Assembly: GCF_040195635.1 (NCBI RefSeq)
Contig: NZ_JBEFTX010000002.1
Location: 62,001 to 126,000 of the forward strand
DNA length: 64,000 nt
Source: Thermasporomyces sp040195635
Lineage (GTDB): Bacteria; Actinomycetota; Actinomycetes; Propionibacteriales; Actinopolymorphaceae
Direction of reading: 5' to 3'
Shown here piece by piece: positions 43,537 to 52,252 of this stretch. The notes under the pieces are model-generated. The model was not told the origin of the DNA. It ran no database searches and saw nothing but the letters and a program-made list of their open reading frames with translations. The translations under genes were made by a program, and so were the position numbers. Numbering within the stretch: the stretch's first letter is position 1; each line of letters starts with the position of its first letter.

Positions 43537-44601
43537 ATGAGTCCCACTCATCCATCCGTCAGCGATCGCGAGGGGAGCGAACGCCCGCTGGCGGCGGATC
43601 ATCAGGCCACCCCCAGCTCTCAGCACGTGCGGGTCGGCGCGTGTGCGGCGGCATCTGCCGCGGTGTTGTTCGGCAGTGCCTTCGTGGCGACGGCGTTCCA
43701 GTTGCGCTCCTTCACGCCCACGTCGGCGGCGATGTGGCGCGGCGGCGTCGGCGCCCTTCTCCTCGCTGCCCTCCTCCTGGTCCAGCGGACCAGGAGGCGT
43801 CGGGCGACGCGACCTGAGCACAGGGAGCCAGTGGCGCGTTGGGGCCGCCGCTGTCGCGTACTCGTGCTCGGTGTGCTCAGCGGGCCGGTCTTCATCGTCG
43901 GGATGAACATTGCCGTCGCAGGCGTCGGTTCGACCATCACGGGCTTCGTCGTCGCGCTCTACTCCATCCTCTCAGCGGCCATCGCCCCGCTGCTTCTGCG
44001 CGAACCGCTCCGCGCCCGCGCCGTCGCCGGTCTCGTCAGCGCGCTGGTAGGCACGGGCCTGCTCGCTCAGCTCTCCCTGGCAGACACGAGTGTCTCGGGG
44101 ATGACGGCGGGGCTGGGCGCGGCTGTCAGCTACGCCTGTTACCTGGTCCTTGGTCGTCGGTGGCTCAGTCCATTCGGTATCAGGCCAGAACAGACCGCCC
44201 TTTCGGCGGCCGTGCTGACGGTTGTCGTGGTGCTCGCCTGGCTGGCGACGTTCGAGCGCAGCATGATCATGCCCACGCACTGGCGCGTCGACGCGGTGGT
44301 AGCGCTGGTGTGGCTCGGTTTCGTGATGGTGGCCGGACAGACCCTCGTGATGGCCAGCGTGCGTCGTGTGCGCGCGGAAACCTCGGCCTCGCTGCTTCTC
44401 CTCAACCCTGTCACGGCGGCCCTGCTGGGCGTGACCGTCCTCGGCGAGAAGCTCGCCACCGGTCAGGTGCTTGGAGGCCTCCTCGTGCTGGTCGGTATGG
44501 CCTTGGCCTCGGGCCTCTTCGCCGTCCTACGCCCCAAGCGTCGCCCGACCCACCCGCTGGCGGGCAACAATGATCCACCGCGGCGCGTCCGGAGTCTCTG
44601 A
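43537..44601 (+). CDS. EamA/DMT-superfamily transporter
   Basis: A 354-residue membrane protein with ten helices arranged as two EamA repeats (VGACAAASAAVLFGSAFVAT to LLREPLRARAVAGLVSALVG; then AGLGAAVSYACYLVLGRRWL to TVLGEKLATGQVLGGLLVLV). The REPL and GEKL pieces at the end of each repeat are typical. A polar N-terminal tail of about 33 residues precedes helix 1. GGGGAGG lies about 7 nt before ATG 43537. It is the last gene of the island, 62 bp after the deacylase. It may export a product (for example an amino acid) or import a second compound. The direction is unknown. Confidence 0.88.
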   Translation: MSPTHPSVSDREGSERPLAADHQATPSSQHVRVGACAAASAAVLFGSAFVATAFQLRSFTPTSAAMWRGGVGALLLAALLLVQRTRRRRATRPEHREPVARWGRRCRVLVLGVLSGPVFIVGMNIAVAGVGSTITGFVVALYSILSAAIAPLLLREPLRARAVAGLVSALVGTGLLAQLSLADTSVSGMTAGLGAAVSYACYLVLGRRWLSPFGIRPEQTALSAAVLTVVVVLAWLATFERSMIMPTHWRVDAVVALVWLGFVMVAGQTLVMASVRRVRAETSASLLLLNPVTAALLGVTVLGEKLATGQVLGGLLVLVGMALASGLFAVLRPKRRPTHPLAGNNDPPRRVRSL

Positions 44602-44622
44602 TCGTTGGGAAGGTCGGAACTG

Positions 44623-45687
44623 TCAGCTGGCTTCACGCCACTTACGGCCAGAGTCTCGCAGCCTGCGCGGACTCCCCTCCTCACCTACTGTCCGGGAAGG
44701 GACTTTGCCCGCATCTCCGTGTTTTTCCAGGTCCGGGAGCATGCTTCGTTGTAGCCGGCCTACAGCGTCGGCCAACTGGAAGCAGGTGAGCTGTACGTCG
44801 ACCCGCGCGCGGTGCCACTGCGTTATCACCACGGCAAGGAGGAGGCCGGTGAGCACGAGGGCACCGTTGAAAACTTGAAGGATGAAGACGCTCTCCAGCA
44901 GGCCGCGGCCCTCGAAAGGTCGATACCCGCGACCCGCGGATTCAATGGTGACTGCGGCCACTAATGAAGCACAGGGTGCCACTCCACTCAACTGGAACCG
45001 CAGCGCTGCAAACACAATGAGCGGGAAACCGAGAAATACCAGGCCGAAGGTGAAATTTGCGACTATTGTAAGAGTCAGGGTGGCAAGTAGAAGGGCGACG
45101 AACTCAATCCGTCTCGACCATCCGACGTGCCTGACGAGGCGAAATTCGCGCAGAAGGAGTAGGAGCGGCGTCACCACCAGGACGCCCAGCACATCGCTCG
45201 ACCACCACGCGAACCACAGGTGCAGGAAGTCTCTCGCCGGCCAGGAGTCCGCCGCTACGAGAGCCGCAGTGCCGATGGAGGCGCTCAGTGACATCGCCGC
45301 GAACGCGCCCAGGAGCACAAACGAAACCGCGTCCTTGATCCGATCCAACTCTATCCGGAAGCCCACCCGGCGTAGGAGTAAGTAGGCGCATACCGGGGCG
45401 ATCGTATTGCCAGAAGCGACCAATACCGCCTCGAGTGCGGGCACCGCCGTCATATTTGACAGGAAGGATCCGACGAATATGCCCGGCCACACCTTGACGC
45501 CGAACAGCAGAAGGCAAGCCAAGGCAACTCCCGCCGATACCCAGAGCGAGGTAACCGGCAAACCGAGCGGTGTCGTGAGAACACCCAGGTACGTACCGGC
45601 GTAATATGCCGCAGCCACACCGAAGACCTGCATTCCGAGTAATGCAGGCGACTTGTTTCCACTGGTCGCGCGGCCAACGCCAAGCAC
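44623..45687 (-). CDS. MASE1-domain membrane protein lacking an output domain
   Basis: A 354-residue protein. An eight-to-nine-helix MASE1 sensor domain fills about residues 15-300 (YLGVLTTPLGLPVTSLWVSA, WPGIFVGSFLSNMTAVPALE, WFAWWSSDVLGVLVVTPLLL). After it comes LADAVGRLQRSMLPDLEKH, matching the LQRSLLP motif that normally starts a SpoIIE/PP2C phosphatase domain. Then, instead of the phosphatase, about 35 basic low-information residues run to the stop. I infer a truncated MASE1-PP2C protein. Codons are less G/C-rich than neighbours. The GTG start at 45687 is uncertain; an ATG at 45633 is possible. It is convergent with the catabolic island, 22 bp from its last stop. Confidence 0.75.
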   Translation of the reverse strand: MLGVGRATSGNKSPALLGMQVFGVAAAYYAGTYLGVLTTPLGLPVTSLWVSAGVALACLLLFGVKVWPGIFVGSFLSNMTAVPALEAVLVASGNTIAPVCAYLLLRRVGFRIELDRIKDAVSFVLLGAFAAMSLSASIGTAALVAADSWPARDFLHLWFAWWSSDVLGVLVVTPLLLLLREFRLVRHVGWSRRIEFVALLLATLTLTIVANFTFGLVFLGFPLIVFAALRFQLSGVAPCASLVAAVTIESAGRGYRPFEGRGLLESVFILQVFNGALVLTGLLLAVVITQWHRARVDVQLTCFQLADAVGRLQRSMLPDLEKHGDAGKVPSRTVGEEGSPRRLRDSGRKWREAS

Positions 45688-45845
45688 AGGATCACGCTAC
45701 AACCACTGCGGACCAGAGTGCAGGTGCGAAATGTGACGCCCGCACCATCTTGGCCGGCGATCCTTCGCCTGGACCGTCCCCGCAGAGTTGCCGCCGGGGA
45801 AGAGTGCCGAGCGCGACCCCTCGTACCCATCGTGCAATGGCGCCG

Positions 45846-46346
45846 TTACGGGCTGGGCGGCGCCACGTGGGTCCGGTGGTCCTTGGCGAGGCCGTGGAGC
45901 GGGCAAGGCTGCCTTGGCTGTCGGGGACACAGGACCCACAGGTCCGCCGCCGTTGCCTGGTAGAGGCGGTACGGGGCTGGCGCGGCCACCTCGTCCCGGT
46001 TGAATCGAGTCACGCCTTCTCCATCGGGACGGGGGTAGATGTCGAGCGCGCGGTCCAGGTCGCTCCCCGACAGTTCGCGCGCCTCGCCGGCGGCGTACAC
46101 GGCGCGTCCGTGGTACGGCGCAACGGTCGAGTCGAAGATGACGATGCTCACGTGCGGACGCTCGGCGAGGTTGCGTGAGTGCTGGGCGTCGGTGGCCGAG
46201 AGCCAGTAGAACTCCCGGCCCCCGGCCGAGGCGAAGTAGACCGGGGAGGTCCACGGGCGGCCGGCCGCATCGACCGTCCCCAGCGTCAGGTAGAGGTTCG
46301 TGTCGATGATGGCCTGAGCGTGGGCCGCGATGTCGTGGTCTGTCAT
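45846..46346 (-). CDS. Pyridoxamine 5'-phosphate oxidase-like FMN/F420-binding protein
   Basis: A 166-residue split-beta-barrel protein of the PNPOx-like family. Characteristic strands are YLTLGTVDAAGRPWTSPVYF and REFYWLSATDAQHSRNLAE, then VSIVIFDSTVAPYHGRAVYA. Actinobacterial members often use flavin or F420 to reduce small molecules. The start at 46346 has AAGGA about 10 nt upstream. It begins 16 bp after the stop of a DHFR-like gene, forming a two-gene redox operon divergent from the LuxR-NB-ARC regulator. The C-terminal ~20 residues (CPLHGLAKDHRTHVAPP) are atypical and may be a frame extension. Confidence 0.8.
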   Translation of the reverse strand: MTDHDIAAHAQAIIDTNLYLTLGTVDAAGRPWTSPVYFASAGGREFYWLSATDAQHSRNLAERPHVSIVIFDSTVAPYHGRAVYAAGEARELSGSDLDRALDIYPRPDGEGVTRFNRDEVAAPAPYRLYQATAADLWVLCPRQPRQPCPLHGLAKDHRTHVAPPSP

Positions 46347-46361
46347 GGGCAACATCCTTCG

Positions 46362-46943
46362 CTACGTGACGATCCGGTACCTGAGGTGGGTCGCGGACGG
46401 CGTGCAGAGCACGTCGACCACCTCCATCTGTACGTGTTTCTCGTATGGGTCCTCGAACATCCGCGTGCCGCTGCCGAACAGGACTGGCACGAGGTGGATC
46501 GAGATCTCGTCGACCAGGCCGGCCGCGATGTACTGCCGCCCGAGGTCGGCGCCGCCCATGACGCACACGTCCTTGTCACCGGCGGCGGTATGGGCCCGCT
46601 CGAGCGCGCCCTCTATGCCGTCGGTCACGAACTGGTACACCCCGCCCGGCGGGTTGTGGGCCGGGGCCTTGTGCGTGACGACGAACACCGGCCGCCGGGT
46701 TAGCCCGCTCGGACCGTCCGCGCCCCACCACGGCAGCGAGTGGTCGTAGGTCCGGCGGCCGCAGATCACGGCACCCAGGGCCACGCCGGACCGCTCCAGG
46801 AGGTGCCGGTTCGTCTCGTCCGTGTCGAACGCCCAGGCGACCAGCCGCAGGCCCTCGTCGCCCATCGGCTCCTCCGGTGTCTGGTTCGACGCGGTCACGA
46901 AGCCGTCCAGAGACATGCTGATGTCGAAGACGGTCTTGCTCAT
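46362..46943 (-). CDS. Dihydrofolate-reductase-fold protein (RibD C-terminal family), second copy
   Basis: A 193-residue paralogue of the 22.4 kb gene. VFDISMSLDGFVTASNQTPE opens the fold; GAVICGRRTYDHSLPWW, RRPVFVVTHKAPAHN, DVCVMGGADLGRQYI and ATHLRYRIV are the family blocks. It is probably an NADPH-dependent reductase. AGGGG precedes the ATG by about 7 nt. It is the first gene of the two-gene operon with the PNPOx-like gene and divergent from the NB-ARC regulator across the 11-bp repeat array, so it is the likeliest regulated target. Confidence 0.86.
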   Translation of the reverse strand: MSKTVFDISMSLDGFVTASNQTPEEPMGDEGLRLVAWAFDTDETNRHLLERSGVALGAVICGRRTYDHSLPWWGADGPSGLTRRPVFVVTHKAPAHNPPGGVYQFVTDGIEGALERAHTAAGDKDVCVMGGADLGRQYIAAGLVDEISIHLVPVLFGSGTRMFEDPYEKHVQMEVVDVLCTPSATHLRYRIVT

Positions 46944-47034
46944 GTCTGTACCCCTGTTATCTCGTCGGTCCGGCGATCTGCCGGCCTGTCGAGCATGGCC
47001 CCGGCGGCCGCGGTGGGCCATCCGTGGCCAGCAC

Positions 47035-47100
47035 GGATCCACCACGGATCCACCACGGATCCACCACGGATCCACCACGGATCCACCACGGATCCACCGC
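47035..47100. repeat. Six direct repeats with 11-bp period in divergent promoter region
   Basis: Six copies of GGATCC at 47035, 47046, 47057, 47068, 47079 and 47090, joined by ACCAC (last spacer ACCGC), give an exact 11-bp tandem array. Eleven base pairs is about one helix turn, so all copies face one side of the DNA. The array lies 92 bp before the DHFR-like start and 50 bp before the LuxR-NB-ARC start. Regulators of the SARP/AfsR type bind direct repeats with this period. Confidence 0.9.
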
Positions 47101-47149
47101 CAAACGCGGGCACGGAACGAGCTCGGAACACCGGGTGGGGGACCATGTT

Positions 47150-49984
47150 GTGGTGGAGCCGATGGAGATCTCGCCCCGGGAGGCGGAGGTGTTGGCTGCC
47201 GTCGGCGAACACCAGTCCAACGCACAGATCGCCGGCCGGCTGCACATCTCCGTACGCACCGTCGAGAGCCATGTCTCGTCACTGCTGCGCAAGCTCGGTG
47301 TCGCCGACCGCCGGGAGCTGGCCGTTCTGGCCGCACGAGGGGCGGAGCCACCGGCCACCGGCGGCCGGTTGACCGGCATCCCGGACAGCCGCACCTCGTT
47401 CGTCGGCCGGTCGCGGGACCTCGACGTCGCGCTGGAGCGGCTGGCCCAGGCGCGACTCGTGACGCTGCTGGGTCCCGGCGGCGTGGGGAAGACCCGGCTG
47501 GCCGCGGTCGTGGCCGAGTCCGCCGCGCCTTCGTACCCAGGCGGCGGAGCGTTCGTCGACCTGGTGCCGGTCCGCGCCGGTTTCCTCGTACCAACCGTGG
47601 CGGGTGGGTTGGGCGTCACCGAACGGCCGGCACGGTCGTTGGAGGACTCCGTCGTCGAACGGCTTGGCGTGGGGCGGTCATTGCTCGTCCTCGACAACTG
47701 CGAGCACCTCGTGGAGGAGGTCGGCCCGTTCGTGGAGCGGGTGCTGTCGGAGTGTCCGGGCACCACGGTCCTGGCCACGAGCCGGCAGCGGCTGGGGCTG
47801 AGCGGGGAACACGTCGCGCCGGTACGGCCGCTGCCGCTGGACTCCGACGCCGAGCGCCTGTTCCTGGACCGGGCTCTGGCCGTGTCGCCCGACTTCACGG
47901 CCGATCCGTCGGCGGTCACGCGGATCTGCGCCCGGCTCGACGGCATGCCACTGGCGATCGAGCTCGCCGCGGCCCGATCGGCGTCCCTGGGCATCGAGGG
48001 CCTGCTCGCGGCGCTGGACGATCAGCTGCGCCTGCTCACCGGCGGTCGGCAGGCCGACGAGCGGCACCGCTCGCTTCGCGCGGTCATCGCGTGGAGCCAC
48101 GACCTGCTCGACCAGGACGAGAGGGCCCTGTTTCGCCGGTTGTCCGTGTTCGTCGGAGGATTCGACCTGGCCGCCGCGGAGGCGACCACACCGGGCGCGA
48201 CCCGCGGCGAACTGGCCGACCTCATCGGACGGCTGGCAGACCAGAGCCTGCTCGTCCACGACGGCACCGGTCCGAGCCGGTGGCGCCTGCTGGACATGGT
48301 GCGTGCGTTCGGTCTGGAACAACTCGCCGACGCGGGCGAGGCGGACGCGGCCCGGCGGCGGCATCTGGAGTGGGCGGCAGGCACCGCAGCTGCACTGGAG
48401 CCCCGGATCTCCGCCGCGTGGGAGGCGGACTTCGATGCCGTCGCGGACGACCTCCGCGCCGCGCTGGCCGGGACGGAGCCGGTCCCGGACGTCACCGCCC
48501 ACAACCTCGGCCGGTCCCTGGCCCATCTGACGTTCGCGCGCCGGTTCTTCGTGGAGGCCCGCGGCCACTACCGCGCCGCCGCCGACCGGGCCGCCGACGC
48601 GGTGGCGGCGGGTCGTGACCTGCGCGCCGCGGCCGATGCCGCCGTCATCGTCTCCGCCGGTCCGGCGGCGTTCGACCTCCTCCTGGACGCCGCCGAGCGG
48701 GCGCGCGTCGAAGGTGAGGACAACGCCCGAGCGGCCGCCCTGGCCCAGGCAGTCGTCGTCAACCTTCGCAACCCGACCGGCTTCTGGGGCGCGGTGACCT
48801 CCGAGCAGCGGTCGGAGCTGCTGCGGGAGGCGACCGCGGCCGGCGCCGATCCGACCGCGGGCGCACTGCTCGCCGCTGCCCGGGCCTGGCACGAGCCGAC
48901 CGCGCCCACCGAGCCGACCGAGCCGACTGGGCCGACTGGGCCGACCGAGCCGACCGAGCCGACCGAGCCCACTGCGCCGACGGACCCGACGAACCCACTC
49001 ACGCTGTCGCGCGCTGCCGTGAACGCGGCCCGGCAGACCGGCGAACCGGCCCTGATCGCTGCCGCCCTCGACCTGCTCGGTGTCGCCGCCATCCGCGCGG
49101 GCCGGTTCCGCGAGTCGCAACGCATCCTCGCCGAGCGGATGTGGATCCTCGGCAGATTGGTCGCCCACGAGCCCACCGATGCGGCCGAGATCACCGATGG
49201 CTACCACATGGCTGCGTCCGTCACGCTGGCGGCGGGCGACCTGCCGGCAGCCTGCGAGGCCGTGGAACGAGCGCGCCGGCACGACCCGGTCGGCGACCAT
49301 CCGTACCTGTCGGCGCCACGGCTCATCCGGGTGCGCGCGCTGTCCGGCCGGTTCGACGAGGCCGCCGACGCCGCGCGGGCACTGTGGGACAACTGGGTGC
49401 GCGACGGCTCGCCCGCCATGACGTGGATGTCGTCCGCCTTCGCGACGTCCGCACTCGTGCACGGCCTACGCGGCGACGGGCGGTATGAGCTGTGGCGGTC
49501 CCGCGCGCTCACGGTCGCCGGCTGCGACGACCCGGCCGAAAGTCCCGACCTGATGGCCGTCATGGCGTTCGTGGACGCCCGGATCGCGATCCATGCAGGC
49601 GACGTCGGGGGCGCCGGAGTGCTGGTCGAGCGGGCCTACGCGGCCTTCCCGGAGCGCTGGTGGGAGGGGTACGCCCGCGCCGCCGGAGCCGAGTTGGCCG
49701 TCGTCGCCGGCCTCCCGGACGCCGCCGAGCGACTCGCCCAGCTCGAGCATCTGGCGACCGAACACCGGTGGACCGCGGCGTGCTTGGACCGCGCCCGGGG
49801 ACGACTCGAGCGCGACCCCGACGCCATCGCCGAGGCCCTCGCGGCGTGGGAACGGCTCGACGCGCGGTTCGAGCGGGCGTGCACGCTGCTCCTGCTGCCC
49901 GACCGCGAGCCCGAAGGGCATGCCGAGCTGCGCGCTCTCGGCTGCCCTCCGCCCACCCGCCGCCCACCTGCGACGACTGCGTGA
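47150..49984 (+). CDS. LuxR-type HTH/NB-ARC ATPase transcriptional regulator
   Basis: A 944-residue regulator. The N-terminal LuxR helix-turn-helix (about 8-62; ISPREAEVLAAVGEHQSNAQ, LHISVRTVESHVSSLLRKLG) is followed by an NB-ARC/AAA-like ATPase with Walker A GPGGVGKT at 108-115 and LLVLDNCEHLVEEVG as Walker B, then DGMPLAIELAAARS and LSVFVGGFDLAAAEA. A long TPR-like helical half runs to the end. A proline-threonine tripeptide linker interrupts it. This order (HTH first) differs from AfsR/MalT. Members sense a signal through the C-terminal half and use ATP to switch. The start is ambiguous between GTGs at 47150 and 47153 and ATG 47162. It is divergent from the DHFR/PNPOx operon. Confidence 0.9.
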   Translation: MVEPMEISPREAEVLAAVGEHQSNAQIAGRLHISVRTVESHVSSLLRKLGVADRRELAVLAARGAEPPATGGRLTGIPDSRTSFVGRSRDLDVALERLAQARLVTLLGPGGVGKTRLAAVVAESAAPSYPGGGAFVDLVPVRAGFLVPTVAGGLGVTERPARSLEDSVVERLGVGRSLLVLDNCEHLVEEVGPFVERVLSECPGTTVLATSRQRLGLSGEHVAPVRPLPLDSDAERLFLDRALAVSPDFTADPSAVTRICARLDGMPLAIELAAARSASLGIEGLLAALDDQLRLLTGGRQADERHRSLRAVIAWSHDLLDQDERALFRRLSVFVGGFDLAAAEATTPGATRGELADLIGRLADQSLLVHDGTGPSRWRLLDMVRAFGLEQLADAGEADAARRRHLEWAAGTAAALEPRISAAWEADFDAVADDLRAALAGTEPVPDVTAHNLGRSLAHLTFARRFFVEARGHYRAAADRAADAVAAGRDLRAAADAAVIVSAGPAAFDLLLDAAERARVEGEDNARAAALAQAVVVNLRNPTGFWGAVTSEQRSELLREATAAGADPTAGALLAAARAWHEPTAPTEPTEPTGPTGPTEPTEPTEPTAPTDPTNPLTLSRAAVNAARQTGEPALIAAALDLLGVAAIRAGRFRESQRILAERMWILGRLVAHEPTDAAEITDGYHMAASVTLAAGDLPAACEAVERARRHDPVGDHPYLSAPRLIRVRALSGRFDEAADAARALWDNWVRDGSPAMTWMSSAFATSALVHGLRGDGRYELWRSRALTVAGCDDPAESPDLMAVMAFVDARIAIHAGDVGGAGVLVERAYAAFPERWWEGYARAAGAELAVVAGLPDAAERLAQLEHLATEHRWTAACLDRARGRLERDPDAIAEALAAWERLDARFERACTLLLLPDREPEGHAELRALGCPPPTRRPPATTA
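48893..48996 (+). repeat. Coding 9-bp repeats giving an (E/G/A)PT linker
   Basis: About eleven near-identical 9-bp units (GAGCCGACC variants) inside the LuxR-NB-ARC gene encode EPT, GPT, APT and DPT tripeptides around residues 582-615. Such slippage-prone arrays make flexible linkers and vary in length between strains. Confidence 0.85.
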
Positions 49985-50022
49985 CCGCGAGGGGTGATCT
50001 ACGGCCCGGAGGGCAAGACGGT

Positions 50023-50970
50023 TCAGGTCGTCGCAGCTCTCAGCAGGGCGAGCGCCGTTTCCTGCGCGGGGAAGTCTTCGGTTGGCTCGAGAACGATCAC
50101 GAGCGCATCCTTGCTGGGAGCTGCGAACATCGCGGCGGAGTAGCCAGGACCGCCGCCACCGTGCCCGACTACCGGTCCGAGTGGACTCTTCGGGTCGGTC
50201 AGGACCATCACGCCGAGGCCCCAGCTCACCTGGTCGAAACCAAAGCCGTTGCGGGCCATCGGCACGACGGTGGCCGGATCGTGAAACGCGCCCAGGGGCC
50301 TGTTCCAGAAGCGGTGCAGCTCGCGTGCTGTCGTCACGATCGTCCTGTGCGCAACCCAGGCGGGGTGATAGCGGCCACGGACGTCGTGGAGTCCATCGCC
50401 GATCCTCGCGCTCACCGCCGGCATCGCGTGATCGAATCCTGACAGGTCAGCTGCGACCGACGCGGCGGAGAAGCCCAGCGCCGGGAGTAGGGACGTCAGG
50501 CCACCATGGTCGTCGAGGATCCGGCGGAGAAGCATGTAGCCGAGGTTGGAGTAGGCCCAGGCCCTGCCTGGCCTGAGGTCCGGTTCGGCCGCGAGGACCT
50601 GCTCGACCAACATCTCGTCCGTCCACGGCTGGGACGGGTGCGAGTACACAGCGGCGTGGTAGGCGGGAAGAGGTCCGTAGTCGGGAATCCCACCCACGTG
50701 CGACAGAAGCTGCGCAGGTGTTGCGTCGAATCGATCGTCGCCGAGGGCAGCGGCGATCGGTGTGTGGAGGCTGATGACGCCTTCGCCTGCGAGCAGCAGA
50801 ATCGCTGCGGAGATGACCGACTTCGTGACGCTGTAGATCACATGGTGCGCATCGACGTCGCCATGCTCCCACGCTTGGTCGCCCCAGGTGACCAGGGCTG
50901 CTCCGCTGAGCTTCGAGCGCTCGGCGACTTCGTGCAGGTCACCCGCACCAGGCGCGGCTTGTCTGGCCAT
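50023..50970 (-). CDS. Serine hydrolase of the beta-lactamase/class C family
   Basis: A 315-residue penicillin-binding-fold esterase or peptidase. The catalytic motifs are Ser47-Val-Thr-Lys50 (YSVTKSV), Tyr140-Ser-Asn142 (AWAYSNLGY) and a C-terminal HGGGGPGYS in the KTG/HxG position. No signal peptide is present, so it is probably cytosolic, unlike true class C beta-lactamases. Relatives include EstB esterases and D-aminopeptidases. The ATG at 50970 is preceded by GGGACGGAG. A single gene, convergent with the LuxR-NB-ARC gene (38 bp between stops). The substrate is unknown. Confidence 0.87.
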   Translation of the reverse strand: MARQAAPGAGDLHEVAERSKLSGAALVTWGDQAWEHGDVDAHHVIYSVTKSVISAAILLLAGEGVISLHTPIAAALGDDRFDATPAQLLSHVGGIPDYGPLPAYHAAVYSHPSQPWTDEMLVEQVLAAEPDLRPGRAWAYSNLGYMLLRRILDDHGGLTSLLPALGFSAASVAADLSGFDHAMPAVSARIGDGLHDVRGRYHPAWVAHRTIVTTARELHRFWNRPLGAFHDPATVVPMARNGFGFDQVSWGLGVMVLTDPKSPLGPVVGHGGGGPGYSAAMFAAPSKDALVIVLEPTEDFPAQETALALLRAATT

Positions 50971-51321
50971 CTCCGTCCCGTCCCCTTCGCGACCTGCGCC
51001 GGATCCCCAGCAATACCGAACACAGCCGTGGTGACAGGTGGGCGATGTTCCATACCCGAGGTCGGATCCCCTTTGCCTCCTTGCAGATCCCGCTGGGGGT
51101 GGATCACGGAGGTTGGGCGTGGGAGGTCGCCGTCACCGAGCCTAGTGGCGTTGGTGGGTGTCGTCGACAGCCGGCCGTGCAGCGTCCACGGTGAAGCCGG
51201 GTGGACCGGTTTTGGCCGTGCCCGACCAGGCGCATCGTGACGTTGACCAGGTCCGAAGGGGCAGCCTAGGTTTCACTGGACTTTTCTCCGGACGAGGTGC
51301 CGGGCGATGTGGAGGAGGGCT
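50971..51321. other. Intergenic region between divergent genes, no gene seen
   Basis: About 350 bp between the serine hydrolase and the second PhyH gene. No frame shows sustained codon bias, and no RNA gene, repeat or clear promoter boxes were recognised. It presumably holds both divergent promoters. Confidence 0.45.
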
Positions 51322-52149
51322 GTGAACGTCACGACACCAGAGGCCAGCTCGCCCGGGGCCGAGGCCCACGGCGAGGGTCTCCTGGACGACGCCCGTCTCT
51401 CCGCGACTCTGCGTACCTTCCGCGACTCCGGAATGGTGATCATCAGGAACGCCTACGACGCCGACCGGATCGCCACCCTGAGGGCCAGCTACGACGACCT
51501 GCTCGCCCAAGAGCGGTCAGCACCGAACGGCAGTCGCAGTGTGCAGCCGACAGACGGCCAGAACCACATCCAGATGCAGATGCCGCTCCTCCCACCCTTC
51601 GCCGACGTCGACGTCGTGGCTCATCCGGTCGTCGCGCAGGTCCTCGCCGCCGTCCTCGGGACCGACTACCGCTGCTGCCTGTACAACTCCAACACCGCGT
51701 TCCCGGGCTCGACCCACCAGCAGGTCCACCGTGATGCGGGTCCCGTCTTCGGCAGCGGGCTCGGCGTACCGACTCCGACGACCGGTGTCGTCCTCAACAT
51801 CCCTCTCTGCGACTTCACCGAGGAGAACGGGAGCACCGAGGTCTGGCCCGGCTCGCACCTGATCGTGGACCACCCGGACGACGCGGGCGCAGAGCTGACC
51901 GACCGGGCTCGTGCCCTCGCGTCGGCGAGGTTCAACATCCCCGTGGGCGCGATCGCCCTGCGAGACCTCCGCCTCTGGCATCGCGGCACGCCGAACCAGT
52001 CCGACGGCGCACGCACGATGCTGGCGATCGTCTACCAGCGGAGCTGGCTCGGATGGCGGTCTCCCGCGCTCAGAGTCCCGGCGAAGACCTGGCGCGCGTG
52101 GCCGTCCCACGTCCAGACCGTGTTCGCCGCCGCTCCCGTCGATGACTAG
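51322..52149 (+). CDS. Phytanoyl-CoA dioxygenase family protein (second)
   Basis: A 275-residue Fe(II)/2-oxoglutarate oxygenase. The facial triad is His136-Arg-Asp138 (QQVHRDAGP) and His220 (RLWHRGTPNQ), with the co-substrate Arg231 in SDGARTMLAIVY. STEVWPGSHLIVDHP is the typical mid-domain strand. The GTG at 51322 is preferred since AGGAGG lies 4-5 nt upstream; the ATG at 51307 would add five residues that overlap the ribosome site. Sequence outside the active site differs from the PhyH protein at 29.4 kb, so a different substrate is likely. It is convergent with glutamine synthetase. Confidence 0.87.
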   Translation: MNVTTPEASSPGAEAHGEGLLDDARLSATLRTFRDSGMVIIRNAYDADRIATLRASYDDLLAQERSAPNGSRSVQPTDGQNHIQMQMPLLPPFADVDVVAHPVVAQVLAAVLGTDYRCCLYNSNTAFPGSTHQQVHRDAGPVFGSGLGVPTPTTGVVLNIPLCDFTEENGSTEVWPGSHLIVDHPDDAGAELTDRARALASARFNIPVGAIALRDLRLWHRGTPNQSDGARTMLAIVYQRSWLGWRSPALRVPAKTWRAWPSHVQTVFAAAPVDD

Positions 52150-52252
52150 GGAGCCACGGCCTAGCTGCGCTGATCCTCCAGAGCAAATGGCGGTAGGGCG
52201 CGGATCCCGCCGGTCGCGACATTCTGAGTGACGTCCGAGCCGGCCGGACCAC

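Noticed and set aside
47035..47100. Possible CRISPR array
   Set aside because: The repeat unit is only 11 bp with 5-bp constant linkers and no variable spacers, and no cas genes are nearby. A direct-repeat operator or simple tandem repeat fits better.
47678..49462. A 594-codon minus-strand open frame
   Set aside because: Antisense shadow of the LuxR-NB-ARC gene, Arg/Gly-rich, no ribosome site and no motifs.
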